A DNA stretch of 64,000 bases, taken from assembly GCF_000183725.1 (NCBI RefSeq), contig NC_014762.1:2294001-2358000 (forward strand), read 5' to 3'. The notes under the pieces are model-generated. The model was given only the letters and a program-made list of their open reading frames with translations. It did no database searches and was not told the origin of the DNA. Source of the stretch: Sulfuricurvum kujiense DSM 16994. Its GTDB lineage: Bacteria > Campylobacterota > Campylobacteria > Campylobacterales > Sulfurimonadaceae. Below, piece after piece: positions 1 through 15,663 of the stretch. Within the stretch, counting starts at the first letter, position 1. Every line of letters begins with the position of its first letter. The position numbers were made by a program, and so were the translations under genes.

Positions 1-7431
<7,431 letters not shown>

Positions 7432-7513
7432 CTACCTCAGTCGAAGTTTTTGATCCCATAGGGATAAGTGCAAAGTCTATAAGTCGAGCGTCCCCGACCC
7501 TATAACGACGTAT

Positions 7514-7556
7514 GGGCACTTTACGAAGAAGCTAAAATCCGCTTCGTAAAGTGCCC
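7514..7556 (-). promoter_or_regulatory. 15-bp perfect inverted repeat between rplL and rpoB (possible processing site or attenuator)
   Basis: The arms 7514-7528 and 7542-7556 are perfectly complementary over 15 bases with a 13-base loop. A second, smaller stem (GGAGGC/GCCTCC, 7567-7584) lies just after the rplL stop. No U-tract follows either stem. In E. coli the same spacer holds an attenuator and an RNase III site that set the L12 to beta ratio. A similar role here is inference from position and stem length. Confidence 0.6.
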
Positions 7557-7595
7557 TGTGGGAGGTGGAGGCGAAGATGCCTCCAATCATGATGA

Positions 7596-7970
7596 TTATT
7601 TGATTTCGACGACAGCGCCAGCTTCTTCAAGCTCTTTTTTCGCTGCTTCAGCATCTTGTTTAGAGATACCTTCTTTAAGAGTTGTAGGAGCGCCTTCAAC
7701 TGCATCTTTAGCCTCTTTAAGACCAAGACCTGTCATCGCACGTACTACTTTAATAACGTTGATTTTTTTATCACCACCGTCTTTCAAGATAACGTCGAAT
7801 TCAGTTTTTTCTTCTTCAGCAGCGCCAGCAGCAGCTACTGCTCCACCAGCAACCGCTACCGGTTGAGCAGATACTCCGAATTTTTCTTCGAATTCTTTTA
7901 CAAGCTCAGAAAGCTCGAGGACAGAAAGGTTTGAGATAAACTCAAGAACGTCTTGTTTTGTAACAGCCAT
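7596..7970 (-). CDS. rplL: Ribosomal protein L7/L12
   Basis: Stalk protein of the 50S subunit, 124 aa. It has the N-terminal dimerisation domain, an Ala/Gly-rich hinge around residues 38-52, and the C-terminal domain that contacts translation factors ([15 protein letters not shown]). It follows rplJ by 68 bases and belongs to the same leader-controlled unit. Length and sequence are typical. Confidence 0.98.
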   Translation of the reverse strand: MAVTKQDVLEFISNLSVLELSELVKEFEEKFGVSAQPVAVAGGAVAAAGAAEEEKTEFDVILKDGGDKKINVIKVVRAMTGLGLKEAKDAVEGAPTTLKEGISKQDAEAAKKELEEAGAVVEIK

Positions 7971-8038
7971 TGTAATTCTCCTATTAGAATTTTTTATTTT
8001 ATGCCGATAATTTTATCGGTTGTTTTTCAAAGCAGCAA

Positions 8039-8524
8039 TTATGCTGCTTCTTCTTCTTTTTTGCGTTTAAGCGCATCGAGTCCGATTGTAAAGTTGCGAA
8101 CCGGCCCCATCCATACAGATGCGAGCATTCCAAGCAACTCTTCGCGTCCCGGAAGGGTAGCGAATGCACGTACTTTTTTCTCATCCGCAGCTTGACCGTC
8201 GATGTATGCCGTGCGGATAACAAATTTATCATTCGCTTTAGCAAAATCAACCGCAGCTTTAGAAGCAGCGATAGCATCGCTTCCCCAGATGAAAATGTTA
8301 GTATCTTTAATTTCGATACCTGTCATCTCTGCATTGTTAAGAGCGATAGTCGCAAGTGTATTTTTTACAACTTGTACTTTTGCGTCTTTTTCACGAGCAA
8401 TTTTACGGAGTGCTTCGAGTTCAGACACTGCTAAACCGCGATAGTCACACATAATTACCGCTGCAGAAGATTTAAACTCTGTAGTCAAAGCGCTAACAAT
8501 CTCAGATTTCTGTGATTTATTCAT
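8039..8524 (-). CDS. rplJ: Ribosomal protein L10
   Basis: Stalk base protein, 161 aa, that anchors L7/L12 dimers on the 50S subunit and represses its own operon in many bacteria. The N-terminus (MNKSQKSEIVSALTTEF) and the MCDYRGL segment are typical. The start is preceded by an AAAGGAG-type ribosome-binding site and by a recognisable L10 leader, which supports autogenous control of rplJ and rplL. Confidence 0.97.
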   Translation of the reverse strand: MNKSQKSEIVSALTTEFKSSAAVIMCDYRGLAVSELEALRKIAREKDAKVQVVKNTLATIALNNAEMTGIEIKDTNIFIWGSDAIAASKAAVDFAKANDKFVIRTAYIDGQAADEKKVRAFATLPGREELLGMLASVWMGPVRNFTIGLDALKRKKEEEAA

Positions 8525-8543
8525 AGTTTCTCCTTTCCAGACA

Positions 8544-8606
8544 TAACTTCAAGCGGGGCGGAGTGACTCCGATTAAGGCCTAAGCCCCCTACTGTCTTAA
8601 GTCCAT
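8544..8606 (-). promoter_or_regulatory. Ribosomal protein L10 leader (autoregulatory RNA)
   Basis: Read on the minus strand, the 5' UTR of rplJ contains the characteristic AAGACAGUAGG motif, then GCUUAGGCCUUAAU, and closes with CCCCGCUUGAAGU. The flanking ACUU/AAGU and GGGG/CCCC segments can pair, giving the kinked hairpin bound by L10-(L12) complexes. I recognise it from the known L10 leader family. Boundaries are approximate. Confidence 0.83.
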
Positions 8607-8620
8607 AAGATAAAGTCGGG

Positions 8621-8640
8621 TATCCGTTGATTAACGGATA
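8621..8640 (-). terminator. Hairpin over the rplA stop codon
   Basis: Perfect 8-bp stem (TATCCGTT/AACGGATA) with a 4-base loop, formed by the last codons of rplA and the bases after them. The stop codon lies in and next to the loop. No U-tract follows, so it may protect a 3' end or mark a processing point rather than terminate. Confidence 0.4.
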
Positions 8641-9326
8641 TCCAAAAGTTCTTGCGTTTCGAATTTGATCGCCGGGCTCATAGTCAATGAAAGAGCGGCA
8701 TTTTTGATATAGCGACCTTTTGCAGTCGACGGTTTCGCACGGTTGATAGCACCGACAAACGCTTTGATGTTTTCAGCGATTTTATCAGTGTCGAAACTCA
8801 CTTTACCGATACCGGCATGGATGTTCCCTTTTTTGTCAACACGGAAGTTTACTTGTCCGCCTTTAACGTTGCTAACCGCTTTTGCGATATCTGCTGTAAC
8901 CGTTCCTGTTTTAGGATTCGGCATCATCCCTTTTGGCCCGAGGATACGTCCTACTTGACCGACAAGTCCCATACAATCGGGTGCAGCGACAACGATATCG
9001 AAGTTAATGTTACCTGCTTTGATTTGTTCAACCAAATCTTCAGCACCGACGATGTCAGCACCTGCATTTTTAGCTTCGTCTACTTTTGCACCTTTTGCGA
9101 AAACCGCAACACGAACCACTTTTCCTGTACCGTGAGGAAGCACAACGGCACCACGGATCATTTGGTCAGCGTGACGAGGATCAACACCAAGATTCAAAGC
9201 AATTTCGACTGTTTCGTCAAACTTTGCAGACTTAAGCTCTTTAACAAACGCAGCAGCGTCTGCTACAGAGTAGCTTTTTGTCATATCAATTTTTTCACTT
9301 AGTTGTTTATAGCGTTTTCCAGCCAT
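8631..9326 (-). CDS. rplA: Ribosomal protein L1
   Basis: L1 stalk protein of the 50S subunit, 231 aa, binding 23S rRNA near the E site and, in many bacteria, the rplK leader. The [17 protein letters not shown]-type signature is present around residues 127-145. It lies between rplK and the L10 leader in the standard order. A 6-bp inverted repeat (CCGCAA/TTGCGG, 9352-9375) sits in the spacer before it. Confidence 0.97.
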   Translation of the reverse strand: MAGKRYKQLSEKIDMTKSYSVADAAAFVKELKSAKFDETVEIALNLGVDPRHADQMIRGAVVLPHGTGKVVRVAVFAKGAKVDEAKNAGADIVGAEDLVEQIKAGNINFDIVVAAPDCMGLVGQVGRILGPKGMMPNPKTGTVTADIAKAVSNVKGGQVNFRVDKKGNIHAGIGKVSFDTDKIAENIKAFVGAINRAKPSTAKGRYIKNAALSLTMSPAIKFETQELLDIR

Positions 9327-9393
9327 TTGAATTCTCCAATATTAGAATCTGCCGCAAGGTTTAGCCTCTTTGCGGTCGAAGAGTTATGTAGAA

Positions 9394-9819
9394 TTAATCT
9401 ACGATATCAACACCCATTGAACGGCATGATCCAGCAATTGTTGCAGCTGCAGCATCGACGTCGTCTGTGTTCATATCTTGAATTTTTTGCTTAACGATTT
9501 CCATCAATTGAGCTTTAGTGATTTTACCCACTTTGTTTTTCATCGGATTATCAGTCCCTTTTTTTAGACCGGCTGCTTTCATGATGAGAGCAGAAGCCGG
9601 AGGCTGTTTTGTGATGAAAGAGAACGTTTTATCCGCATATACTGTAATAACAACAGGGAGTTTAAAACCTGCCTTATCTTTTGTACGCTCGTTGAACGCC
9701 TTACAAAATTCCATGATGTTAACACCGCGTTGACCGAGTGCTGGTCCAACCGGAGGGGCTGGATTAGCAGCGCCGGCTTGAACTTGCAACTTGATGTAGC
9801 CCGTAATTTTCTTTGCCAT
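9394..9819 (-). CDS. rplK: Ribosomal protein L11
   Basis: GTPase-centre protein of the 50S subunit, 141 aa, the usual length. The N-terminus ([30 protein letters not shown]-type, proline-rich) is characteristic. It begins 21 bases after nusG and starts the rplK-rplA pair. Confidence 0.97.
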   Translation of the reverse strand: MAKKITGYIKLQVQAGAANPAPPVGPALGQRGVNIMEFCKAFNERTKDKAGFKLPVVITVYADKTFSFITKQPPASALIMKAAGLKKGTDNPMKNKVGKITKAQLMEIVKQKIQDMNTDDVDAAAATIAGSCRSMGVDIVD

Positions 9820-9840
9820 TTGTGCTTCCTTTTTTTGAGA

Positions 9841-10371
9841 TTAAATAATTTTTTCGACTTGGGTATACGAAATATCCACCGGAGTGCTGCGTCCGAAGAT
9901 AGAGACATTGAGTTTCAGTGTTCCATGCTCAAGATCGTATTCATCTACCGTACCGGTGAAATTCGCAAACGGACCGTCTACGATACGAACCATCTCTCCG
10001 TTATCGAAGAAGACTTTCGGTTTCGGAGCCGAACGGTTCGTTACGCGGTCCAAAATAACCGCGATATCATTGTCGCTTAGAGGAGTCGGCTTGTTAGACT
10101 CACCGATAAATCCAGCTACGCGCGGCAACGATTGGATACGGTGCTGCAATTCGATTGATAGATCCATATTTGCGAACACATAACCTGAATACAATGAGCG
10201 CTCAGTGATCTTTTTCTTGCCGTTTTTAACTTCGATTACATCTTCCGTCGGTACGATGACTTCGGTAATGACATCTTGAAGATTGTTTTCAGCGATGATG
10301 TTTTCGATAGCGGCTTTAACGCTGCGCTCACTACCGGCATATGTTTGAATCGAGTACCAACGATGTGCCAT
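9841..10371 (-). CDS. nusG: Transcription elongation and antitermination factor NusG
   Basis: 176 aa protein with the N-terminal NGN domain (MAHRWYSIQTYAGSE) that binds RNA polymerase and a C-terminal KOW domain (VRIVDGPFANFTGTV) that contacts Rho or S10. It sits between secE and rplK as in most bacteria, 9 bases after the secE stop. Confidence 0.97.
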   Translation of the reverse strand: MAHRWYSIQTYAGSERSVKAAIENIIAENNLQDVITEVIVPTEDVIEVKNGKKKITERSLYSGYVFANMDLSIELQHRIQSLPRVAGFIGESNKPTPLSDNDIAVILDRVTNRSAPKPKVFFDNGEMVRIVDGPFANFTGTVDEYDLEHGTLKLNVSIFGRSTPVDISYTQVEKII

Positions 10372-10380
10372 GTATTTTCC

Positions 10381-10566
10381 TTAACTCAAAATTGCCGAAA
10401 CAGTTGAAGACATGATAAAATCTACCAATGCCAAGAACAATACGACGAACGTAACAACAGCGATAACAGCAATAAATGCTTGTTTTACTTGCGGCTTTGT
10501 CGGGAAAATAACTTTTGCAAGTTCCATTTTCGCATTGTGAATGGTTTGACTTAATGTATTTTTCAT
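10381..10566 (-). CDS. secE: Preprotein translocase subunit SecE
   Basis: Small single-span subunit of the SecYEG channel, 61 aa. The short form has an amphipathic N-terminal helix (AKMELAKVIFPTKPQ) followed by one membrane span around residues 30-50. A GAGGA ribosome-binding site precedes the ATG. Position between tRNA-Trp and nusG supports the call. Confidence 0.95.
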   Translation of the reverse strand: MKNTLSQTIHNAKMELAKVIFPTKPQVKQAFIAVIAVVTFVVLFLALVDFIMSSTVSAILS

Positions 10567-10629
10567 TTATTGTATCCTCAGGACATTTCCAACGACTAAC
10601 GCTCTAGAGCATCATTCGTCAAAAATGGG

Positions 10630-10705
10630 TGGCAGGCCAGGAGGGATTCGAACCCCCAACAATCGGATTTGGAATCCGGCGCTCTACCATTGGAACTACT
10701 GACCT
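10630..10705 (-). tRNA. tRNA-Trp (CCA)
   Basis: A 76-base cloverleaf on the minus strand. The acceptor stem AGGTCAG/CTGGCCT pairs fully with one G-U, the T-loop is GTTCGAATC, and the 3' CCA is encoded. The anticodon is CCA. It lies between rpmG and secE. Confidence 0.95.
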
Positions 10706-10726
10706 ATAAAACCCTCTCGAGGAGGG
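10706..10726 (-). terminator. Weak terminator-like hairpin between rpmG and tRNA-Trp
   Basis: 5-bp GC-rich stem CCCTC/GAGGG (10712-10726) followed on the minus strand by TTTTATA. Because tRNA-Trp starts right after it, full termination would cut off the tRNA and secE. It more likely acts as a partial terminator or as a processing stem for the tRNA 5' end. Confidence 0.35.
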
Positions 10727-10734
10727 AACTGAAA

Positions 10735-10887
10735 TTAAAGTTTTGCTTCTTTATGAACCGTGTGCTCACGGCAAAATTTACAAAACTTACGTACTGAGAA
10801 TTTCTCAGTGTGAGTTTTTTTGTTTTTAGTAGTGTGATAGTTACGACGAGTACACTTTTCACACGCTAAATGGATATTTTCACGCAT
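10735..10887 (-). CDS. rpmG: Ribosomal protein L33
   Basis: 50 aa protein of the 50S subunit. Four cysteines in two CxxC pairs (C9/C12 and C36/C39) form the zinc ribbon of the C+ type. It follows tuf directly and precedes tRNA-Trp, a common arrangement in Campylobacterota. Confidence 0.95.
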   Translation of the reverse strand: MRENIHLACEKCTRRNYHTTKNKKTHTEKFSVRKFCKFCREHTVHKEAKL

Positions 10888-10903
10888 GTTTTACCTTATT
10901 AAT

Positions 10904-10919
10904 CCAACCCGAAGGTTGG
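10904..10919 (-). terminator. UUCG-tetraloop hairpin between tuf and rpmG
   Basis: On the minus strand, 6-bp stem CCAACC/GGTTGG closes a TTCG loop as C(UUCG)G, an unusually stable tetraloop. ATTAATAAGG follows, with no long U-tract. It sits 6 bases after the tuf stop. Partial termination or mRNA end protection, separating very high tuf expression from rpmG-secE-nusG, is inference. Confidence 0.45.
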
Positions 10920-10925
10920 GGAAAA

Positions 10926-12125
10926 TTATGCAAGGATTTTAGAAACAACCCCAGCACCGACAGTACGTCCACCTTCACGGATAGCGAAGCGAGTACCCTC
11001 TTCCATAGCGATCGGGTGGATCAATTCAGCAACAATTTTAACGTTGTCGCCTGGCATAACCATCTCAGTACCTTCTTGAAGGCTGATCGCACCTGTTACG
11101 TCTGTTGTACGAACGTAGAATTGTGGGCGGTAACCGTTGAAGAATGGAGTATGACGTCCACCCTCTTCTTTGCTCAATACGTAAATCTCAGCCTCAAATT
11201 TTGTGTGAGGAGTGATTGATTTAGGTTTACAAAGAACTTGTCCACGCTCAACATCTTCTTTCTTAGTACCACGGAGAAGAAGACCACAGTTGTCACCCGC
11301 TTCACCCATTTCCATTTCTTTACGGAACATTTCAACACCGGTTACGGTAGTTGTTTGTGTATCACGGATACCAACGATCTCGATTGTTTCACCGATTTTG
11401 ATTGTACCACGCTCGATACGACCAGTAACAACGGTACCACGACCAGAGATAGAGAAAACGTCCTCTACAGGCATCAAGAAATCTTTATCAGTTTCACGAA
11501 CCGGCTCAGGGATATATTCGTCTACCGCAGCCATAAGCTTTTGGATTTTTGCTGACCACTCACCAAGAGTACCAGTTTTTGCTTCTTCAAGTGCACGAAG
11601 AGCTGAACCAGCTACGATTGGAGTATCGTCACCCGGGAAATCATAAGTGTCAAGAAGTTCACGAATTTCCATCTCAACAAGTTCAAGAAGTTCTTCGTCA
11701 TCAACCATATCTTCTTTGTTCATGAAAACAACGATGTACGGAACACCTACTTGTTTTGAAAGAAGGATGTGCTCACGAGTTTGTGGCATCGGGCCGTCTG
11801 CTGCAGAAACAACAAGAATAGCTCCGTCCATTTGAGCAGCACCGGTAATCATGTTTTTAACATAGTCGGCATGCCCAGGACAGTCTACGTGCGCATAGTG
11901 ACGTTTATCTGTTTCGTACTCAACGTGTGAAGTAGCGATCGTAATACCGCGTTCACGCTCTTCTGGAGCGTTGTCGATTTGATCGTAATCCATCATCGCT
12001 GCACCGTTTGTTACTGCAAGTACCGCTGTGATAGCTGCAGTCAATGTAGTTTTACCGTGGTCAACGTGACCGATTGTACCGATGTTAACGTGTGGTTTAT
12101 TACGCGTAAACTTTTCTTTTGCCAT
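10926..12125 (-). CDS. tuf: Elongation factor Tu
   Basis: GTPase that delivers aminoacyl-tRNA to the ribosome, 399 aa. The start is the ATG of [20 protein letters not shown], preceded by GGAGGA. The reading frame stays open further upstream, but only because it runs through a tRNA gene. P-loop GHVDHGKT is near residue 19, DCPGHADY near residue 81 and NKED near residue 136. It has its own extended -10 promoter and follows four tRNA genes. Confidence 0.98.
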   Translation of the reverse strand: MAKEKFTRNKPHVNIGTIGHVDHGKTTLTAAITAVLAVTNGAAMMDYDQIDNAPEERERGITIATSHVEYETDKRHYAHVDCPGHADYVKNMITGAAQMDGAILVVSAADGPMPQTREHILLSKQVGVPYIVVFMNKEDMVDDEELLELVEMEIRELLDTYDFPGDDTPIVAGSALRALEEAKTGTLGEWSAKIQKLMAAVDEYIPEPVRETDKDFLMPVEDVFSISGRGTVVTGRIERGTIKIGETIEIVGIRDTQTTTVTGVEMFRKEMEMGEAGDNCGLLLRGTKKEDVERGQVLCKPKSITPHTKFEAEIYVLSKEEGGRHTPFFNGYRPQFYVRTTDVTGAISLQEGTEMVMPGDNVKIVAELIHPIAMEEGTRFAIREGGRTVGAGVVSKILA

Positions 12126-12161
12126 AGTGTCCTCCGACTGAATGTGTAAAATGAATTTGGA

Positions 12162-12170
12162 ATTATACCA
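12162..12170 (-). promoter_or_regulatory. Extended -10 promoter of tuf
   Basis: On the minus strand, TGG-TATAAT ends 36 bases upstream of the tuf ATG and is preceded by a T-rich run. No good -35 is visible, as is usual for the main sigma factor in Campylobacterota. It would let tuf be transcribed independently of the tRNA cluster. Confidence 0.7.
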
Positions 12171-12223
12171 AAAAACAGCTGAAATAGCTTTCAAGCTTTC
12201 AAAAATTATTACAAAATTATTAC

Positions 12224-12298
<75 letters not shown>

Positions 12299-12399
12299 AA
12301 AAAAACAATGATAAATATGTATTTTGGAAGCTTAAAAACTATTTTACGGTTTTAAGGTAATGATGAAGTAAATATTACGAATTGTACTTCAGCTCCCAG

Positions 12400-12476
<77 letters not shown>

Positions 12477-12479
12477 AGA

Positions 12480-12565
<86 letters not shown>

Positions 12566-12620
12566 ACGGCCATAATCTGGTCTAACACTGATAAATGTAA
12601 TGCGTTCCGATTTCATTCAA

Positions 12621-12697
12621 TGGTGCCGGCACGAGGATTTGAACCCCGGGCCTATTGATTACAAATCAATTGCTCTAGCCAACTGAGCTATGCCGGC
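12621..12697 (-). tRNA. tRNA-Thr (TGT)
   Basis: 77-base cloverleaf with acceptor GCCGGCA/TGCCGGC, anticodon loop TTTGTAA with anticodon TGT, encoded CCA. It is the first gene of the tRNA-tuf unit, just after the strong promoter. The order Thr-Tyr-Gly-Thr-tuf matches thrU-tyrU-glyT-thrT-tufB of E. coli. Confidence 0.95.
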
Positions 12698-12717
12698 ATT
12701 GGTGAAATGGAGCCGAA

Positions 12718-12746
12718 ATTATATACACTCTTTTCTAAAATGTCAA
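12718..12746 (-). promoter_or_regulatory. Full-consensus sigma70 promoter of the tRNA-tuf unit
   Basis: On the minus strand, TTGACA (12741-12746), a spacer of exactly 17 bases, and TATAAT (12718-12723). Both hexamers match the sigma70 consensus perfectly. Transcription would start near 12711, about 14 bases before tRNA-Thr(TGT). Confidence 0.92.
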
Positions 12747-12763
12747 GCTTATTTGAAAGAAAA

Positions 12764-13501
12764 TTAAACAATTGTGTAAACAATCTCTTTTTTCTTTTTT
12801 ATCTCGAGTATTTCACGTACATTCAACCCGTCTATATTCATCGCTAAAAGCTCCTGCAGGGACGAAATTTGATGCTTTGCCGCTTCACGCAATACAATCC
12901 CGCGATACGCTTTTGCCCAGTGGCTCACCACTTTTCCCTCTTTCAAAAACTTCAATGTCACGTACGGCTGTGACGGTGTATAGAATTTATCGTAGAACCC
13001 TGCACGCAGATCCAGTATCTCCTGATCAGCAATCAACTCATCCAAAGCGGAGCTGAAATACTCTTTGTAATGTTTCTCGGGAACAAATGATCCTATCGCC
13101 GAGCCTTGTTTGAGTTTGTAATCCGGTATCGAATCACCCGCGCGGATCGGACCGAACAGATTGGAAAAGAGTATAGCCGTCGTATCGATATAGTTTTGCG
13201 CATCCTTTCCTAGCGATGAATAAGCCAGATAATCATATGCCACCCCGTCATAACGCTCAATCGCTTTCATGGTCGGCATGCTCACAAAAGGGTTTCTAAA
13301 GCGCTCATACTCTTTGGTGTCTTTGATGCCGAAAAGTTCATAGAGCTGCTCATCGCTTCCGTTTTGAGTCAGCTTCTCGTACTGCTCGATCACTTCGAGT
13401 CGTTTGGGATAAAGATGGGGAAAAAGGAGACTCTCGGGATTCAGAGGAGGAAGATTCCCCCCCTCTTGTTTTCCTTCACTCGGTGAAAAAAGGATAATCA
13501 T
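12764..13501 (-). CDS. yaaA: YaaA family protein (peroxide stress)
   Basis: 245 aa cytoplasmic protein of the YaaA/DUF328 family, shown in E. coli to lower free iron and DNA damage during peroxide stress. The N-terminus MIILFSPSEGKQEGG and the region LFGPIRAGDSIPDYKLKQG are typical. Its ATG overlaps the stop of the upstream antiporter gene by one base (TGATG), so the two are coupled. Confidence 0.85.
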   Translation of the reverse strand: MIILFSPSEGKQEGGNLPPLNPESLLFPHLYPKRLEVIEQYEKLTQNGSDEQLYELFGIKDTKEYERFRNPFVSMPTMKAIERYDGVAYDYLAYSSLGKDAQNYIDTTAILFSNLFGPIRAGDSIPDYKLKQGSAIGSFVPEKHYKEYFSSALDELIADQEILDLRAGFYDKFYTPSQPYVTLKFLKEGKVVSHWAKAYRGIVLREAAKHQISSLQELLAMNIDGLNVREILEIKKKKEIVYTIV

Positions 13502-14652
13502 CAGTAATACGCAGCGATAATGGCATAGCTCAAAAAGAACATCATGTGCGACGCCCCCTCAAAGTAATTGGTCTCCCCCTCGTCGGTCGTTTTCCAGACC
13601 AACAAGATCGTCAACAGCAACGCACCGATTTGAAGCGGGTTAAAATCGAGGGTGAGATTGATCCCCGAAAAGTACGCCAGCATCATCAATATCGGAACCG
13701 TCAGGATAATCGATACCGTCGATGCCCCCATCGCGATGTTGACAACCCTCTGAATCTGATCGTTGCGGGCTGCGCGTACGGCGGTAAATATCTCCGGGGA
13801 TACACTGATAATCGCAATAACCAATCCGGCAAGACCCGCCGATATCCCGTGTTCTCTGGCGATGACGACACCATTTCCGGCAAATATCTCGGCACCGAAT
13901 GCGATAATGGCGATAAAGCCGAAAATAACCATAAAGTTAACCGCAGTACTCAGATGTTCGAAAATATAGTCGCTCGATTCGTTTTCATCGATCTCGGCAT
14001 CTTCCTCTTCCTGGAGTTTGCGCTTTAGACGAAAAAAACGGCTGCGAGCCGTTGCTTTGAAAAAGTGGGTATGGGTTCGGGTTTGAAAGATAAAAATGAT
14101 GATATAGAAAAGGAGCAATACACCCGCGATCAAATGGCTGACATGAGTCAATGAAGCACTCCCGTTTTCCGTATGGCTTAACAGTCCCGGAACCAACAGA
14201 GCGCTGGAAGCGACAAACAAAACGGTACTGTACGCACTGGAGGTCTCTTTGTTATGCTGCTGCTGCGTATAGGCCAGCCCCCCTAAAAAAACGGCTAGAC
14301 CGAGTAAAACGTTCAAATCGACGATAACCGCAGAGATTATCCCCCCCTTGACCGTTTCCAAAACTTCCGGCGAATGACGTACTTCAAGCAAAATAACGTA
14401 CAATAAGATGATTTCTACCGCAACGGCACTGAAGGTAAGGACAAAACTGCCGTAAGGTTCATGAAGCCGTTCTGAGAGGATGTCGGCTACTTCGGCAACC
14501 GTTAAGGAGAGTGCCGCAATCCCAATCGCGGCGAATAATGTCGAGAGTAAAGATTCTTGCTGTGCATTAAACATGACTGCTAGCGCAATCGAGGCTATAC
14601 CGATAAAAATGTCCCAATAATCTTCAATAAAATAGCGTATCCGCCTATCCAA
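13501..14652 (-). CDS. chaA: ChaA-type cation/proton antiporter
   Basis: 383 aa inner-membrane protein with about ten or eleven hydrophobic spans, resembling ChaA and the CaCA superfamily. Conserved acidic and polar helix motifs occur around residues 77-95 (EPYGSFVLTFSAVAVEIILL) and 285-305 (ISVSPEIFTAVRAARND). The likely start is TTG at 14652, with AAAGGA eight bases before it and no good ATG nearby. An extended -10 lies upstream. It probably exports Ca2+, Na+ or K+ in exchange for protons; which ion is not decidable here. Confidence 0.82.
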   Translation of the reverse strand: MDRRIRYFIEDYWDIFIGIASIALAVMFNAQQESLLSTLFAAIGIAALSLTVAEVADILSERLHEPYGSFVLTFSAVAVEIILLYVILLEVRHSPEVLETVKGGIISAVIVDLNVLLGLAVFLGGLAYTQQQHNKETSSAYSTVLFVASSALLVPGLLSHTENGSASLTHVSHLIAGVLLLFYIIIFIFQTRTHTHFFKATARSRFFRLKRKLQEEEDAEIDENESSDYIFEHLSTAVNFMVIFGFIAIIAFGAEIFAGNGVVIAREHGISAGLAGLVIAIISVSPEIFTAVRAARNDQIQRVVNIAMGASTVSIILTVPILMMLAYFSGINLTLDFNPLQIGALLLTILLVWKTTDEGETNYFEGASHMMFFLSYAIIAAYY

Positions 14653-14685
14653 TTCTTTATCCTTTGTAGGTAATAGTGTTAGAGA

Positions 14686-14694
14686 ATCATACCA
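14686..14694 (-). promoter_or_regulatory. Extended -10 promoter of chaA-yaaA
   Basis: Minus strand TGG-TATGAT, 34 bases upstream of the TTG start, with an AT-rich stretch before it. Its presence suggests the antiporter and yaaA form their own transcript, separate from corA. Confidence 0.55.
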
Positions 14695-14709
14695 TAATTA
14701 CAGGAATGA

Positions 14710-15663
14710 TCAAATCCAGCCTTTTCGTTTGAAAATGTATACCGGCAAGATCGATGAAATTACCATCATACAAATGGAGAGTACATAACCGTATTTCCAA
14801 TGCAGTTCAGGGAGAAAATCAAAGTTCATCCCATAAATGCTCGCTATCAAGGTAGGTGGGAGAAACACGACATTAACGATCGTAAACATTTTAATAACTT
14901 TATTCTGCTCAATGCTCAAAACACCGACGAAAATATTTTGAAGATAATCGAGCCGTTCAAAATTAAAGTCGGTGTAATCGATCAAGGATTTAATATCTTT
15001 TAACATGACCGTAACATCATGCTTAAGTGAATGTTTGTACTTGGTCGACTTTAAAAAAGCGCTCAGAATACGCTGTTTATCATTGAGATTCTCACGAATC
15101 TGCATGTTCAAATCTTCCAATGACGAGATGCGTCCCAATATCTCTTCATCTTCATTGGTATAATCGGTCAAAACGTGTTTGCGGACGCGCGTAATATCTT
15201 TTGCCAGCTTTTCAATAATATCCGCATCGGCATCAATTCGAATATCCAAAATCTGACAAAAAATATCATATCCCGTTTCAAATTGCTTCGGTGTTGCGAA
15301 AAATTTTCGGTTAAATTCATCGAACGTATATAAATTAGTGTAACGAATTGAAATCAGAATTTCTTTAAAGAGGATAAATGATACCGTTTCATTATGCGAA
15401 CTTTCTCTACTGCTCACTAAAAAATAGCTGTTGATTTCAATACGATCATTCTCTTCCCAGTAACGGGAACTGATTTCAATCTCTTCGGTCTCTTGTTTAG
15501 TCGGAAATTTGATATTAAATGTATTTTCGATAAAAAGAATCTCATCATAGGTCGGCATGAGCATATCGATCCAGATCACTTTTTCAATGACCTCTCCATC
15601 GAGCTCCGACATCGTATCGATAAATGCAATCGCATTTTCATTACGGACATAACATTTAATCAT
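14710..15663 (-). CDS. corA: CorA-type Mg2+/divalent cation transporter
   Basis: 317 aa pentameric channel subunit. It has a long soluble cytoplasmic N-terminal domain with a coiled helix, then two membrane spans at the C-terminus. The diagnostic GMN motif (SIYGMNFDFLPEL) is at the end of the first span, near residue 280. It starts inside the end of the radical SAM gene (8-base overlap), with a strong AAAGGAGG site. Confidence 0.93.
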   Translation of the reverse strand: MIKCYVRNENAIAFIDTMSELDGEVIEKVIWIDMLMPTYDEILFIENTFNIKFPTKQETEEIEISSRYWEENDRIEINSYFLVSSRESSHNETVSFILFKEILISIRYTNLYTFDEFNRKFFATPKQFETGYDIFCQILDIRIDADADIIEKLAKDITRVRKHVLTDYTNEDEEILGRISSLEDLNMQIRENLNDKQRILSAFLKSTKYKHSLKHDVTVMLKDIKSLIDYTDFNFERLDYLQNIFVGVLSIEQNKVIKMFTIVNVVFLPPTLIASIYGMNFDFLPELHWKYGYVLSICMMVISSILPVYIFKRKGWI

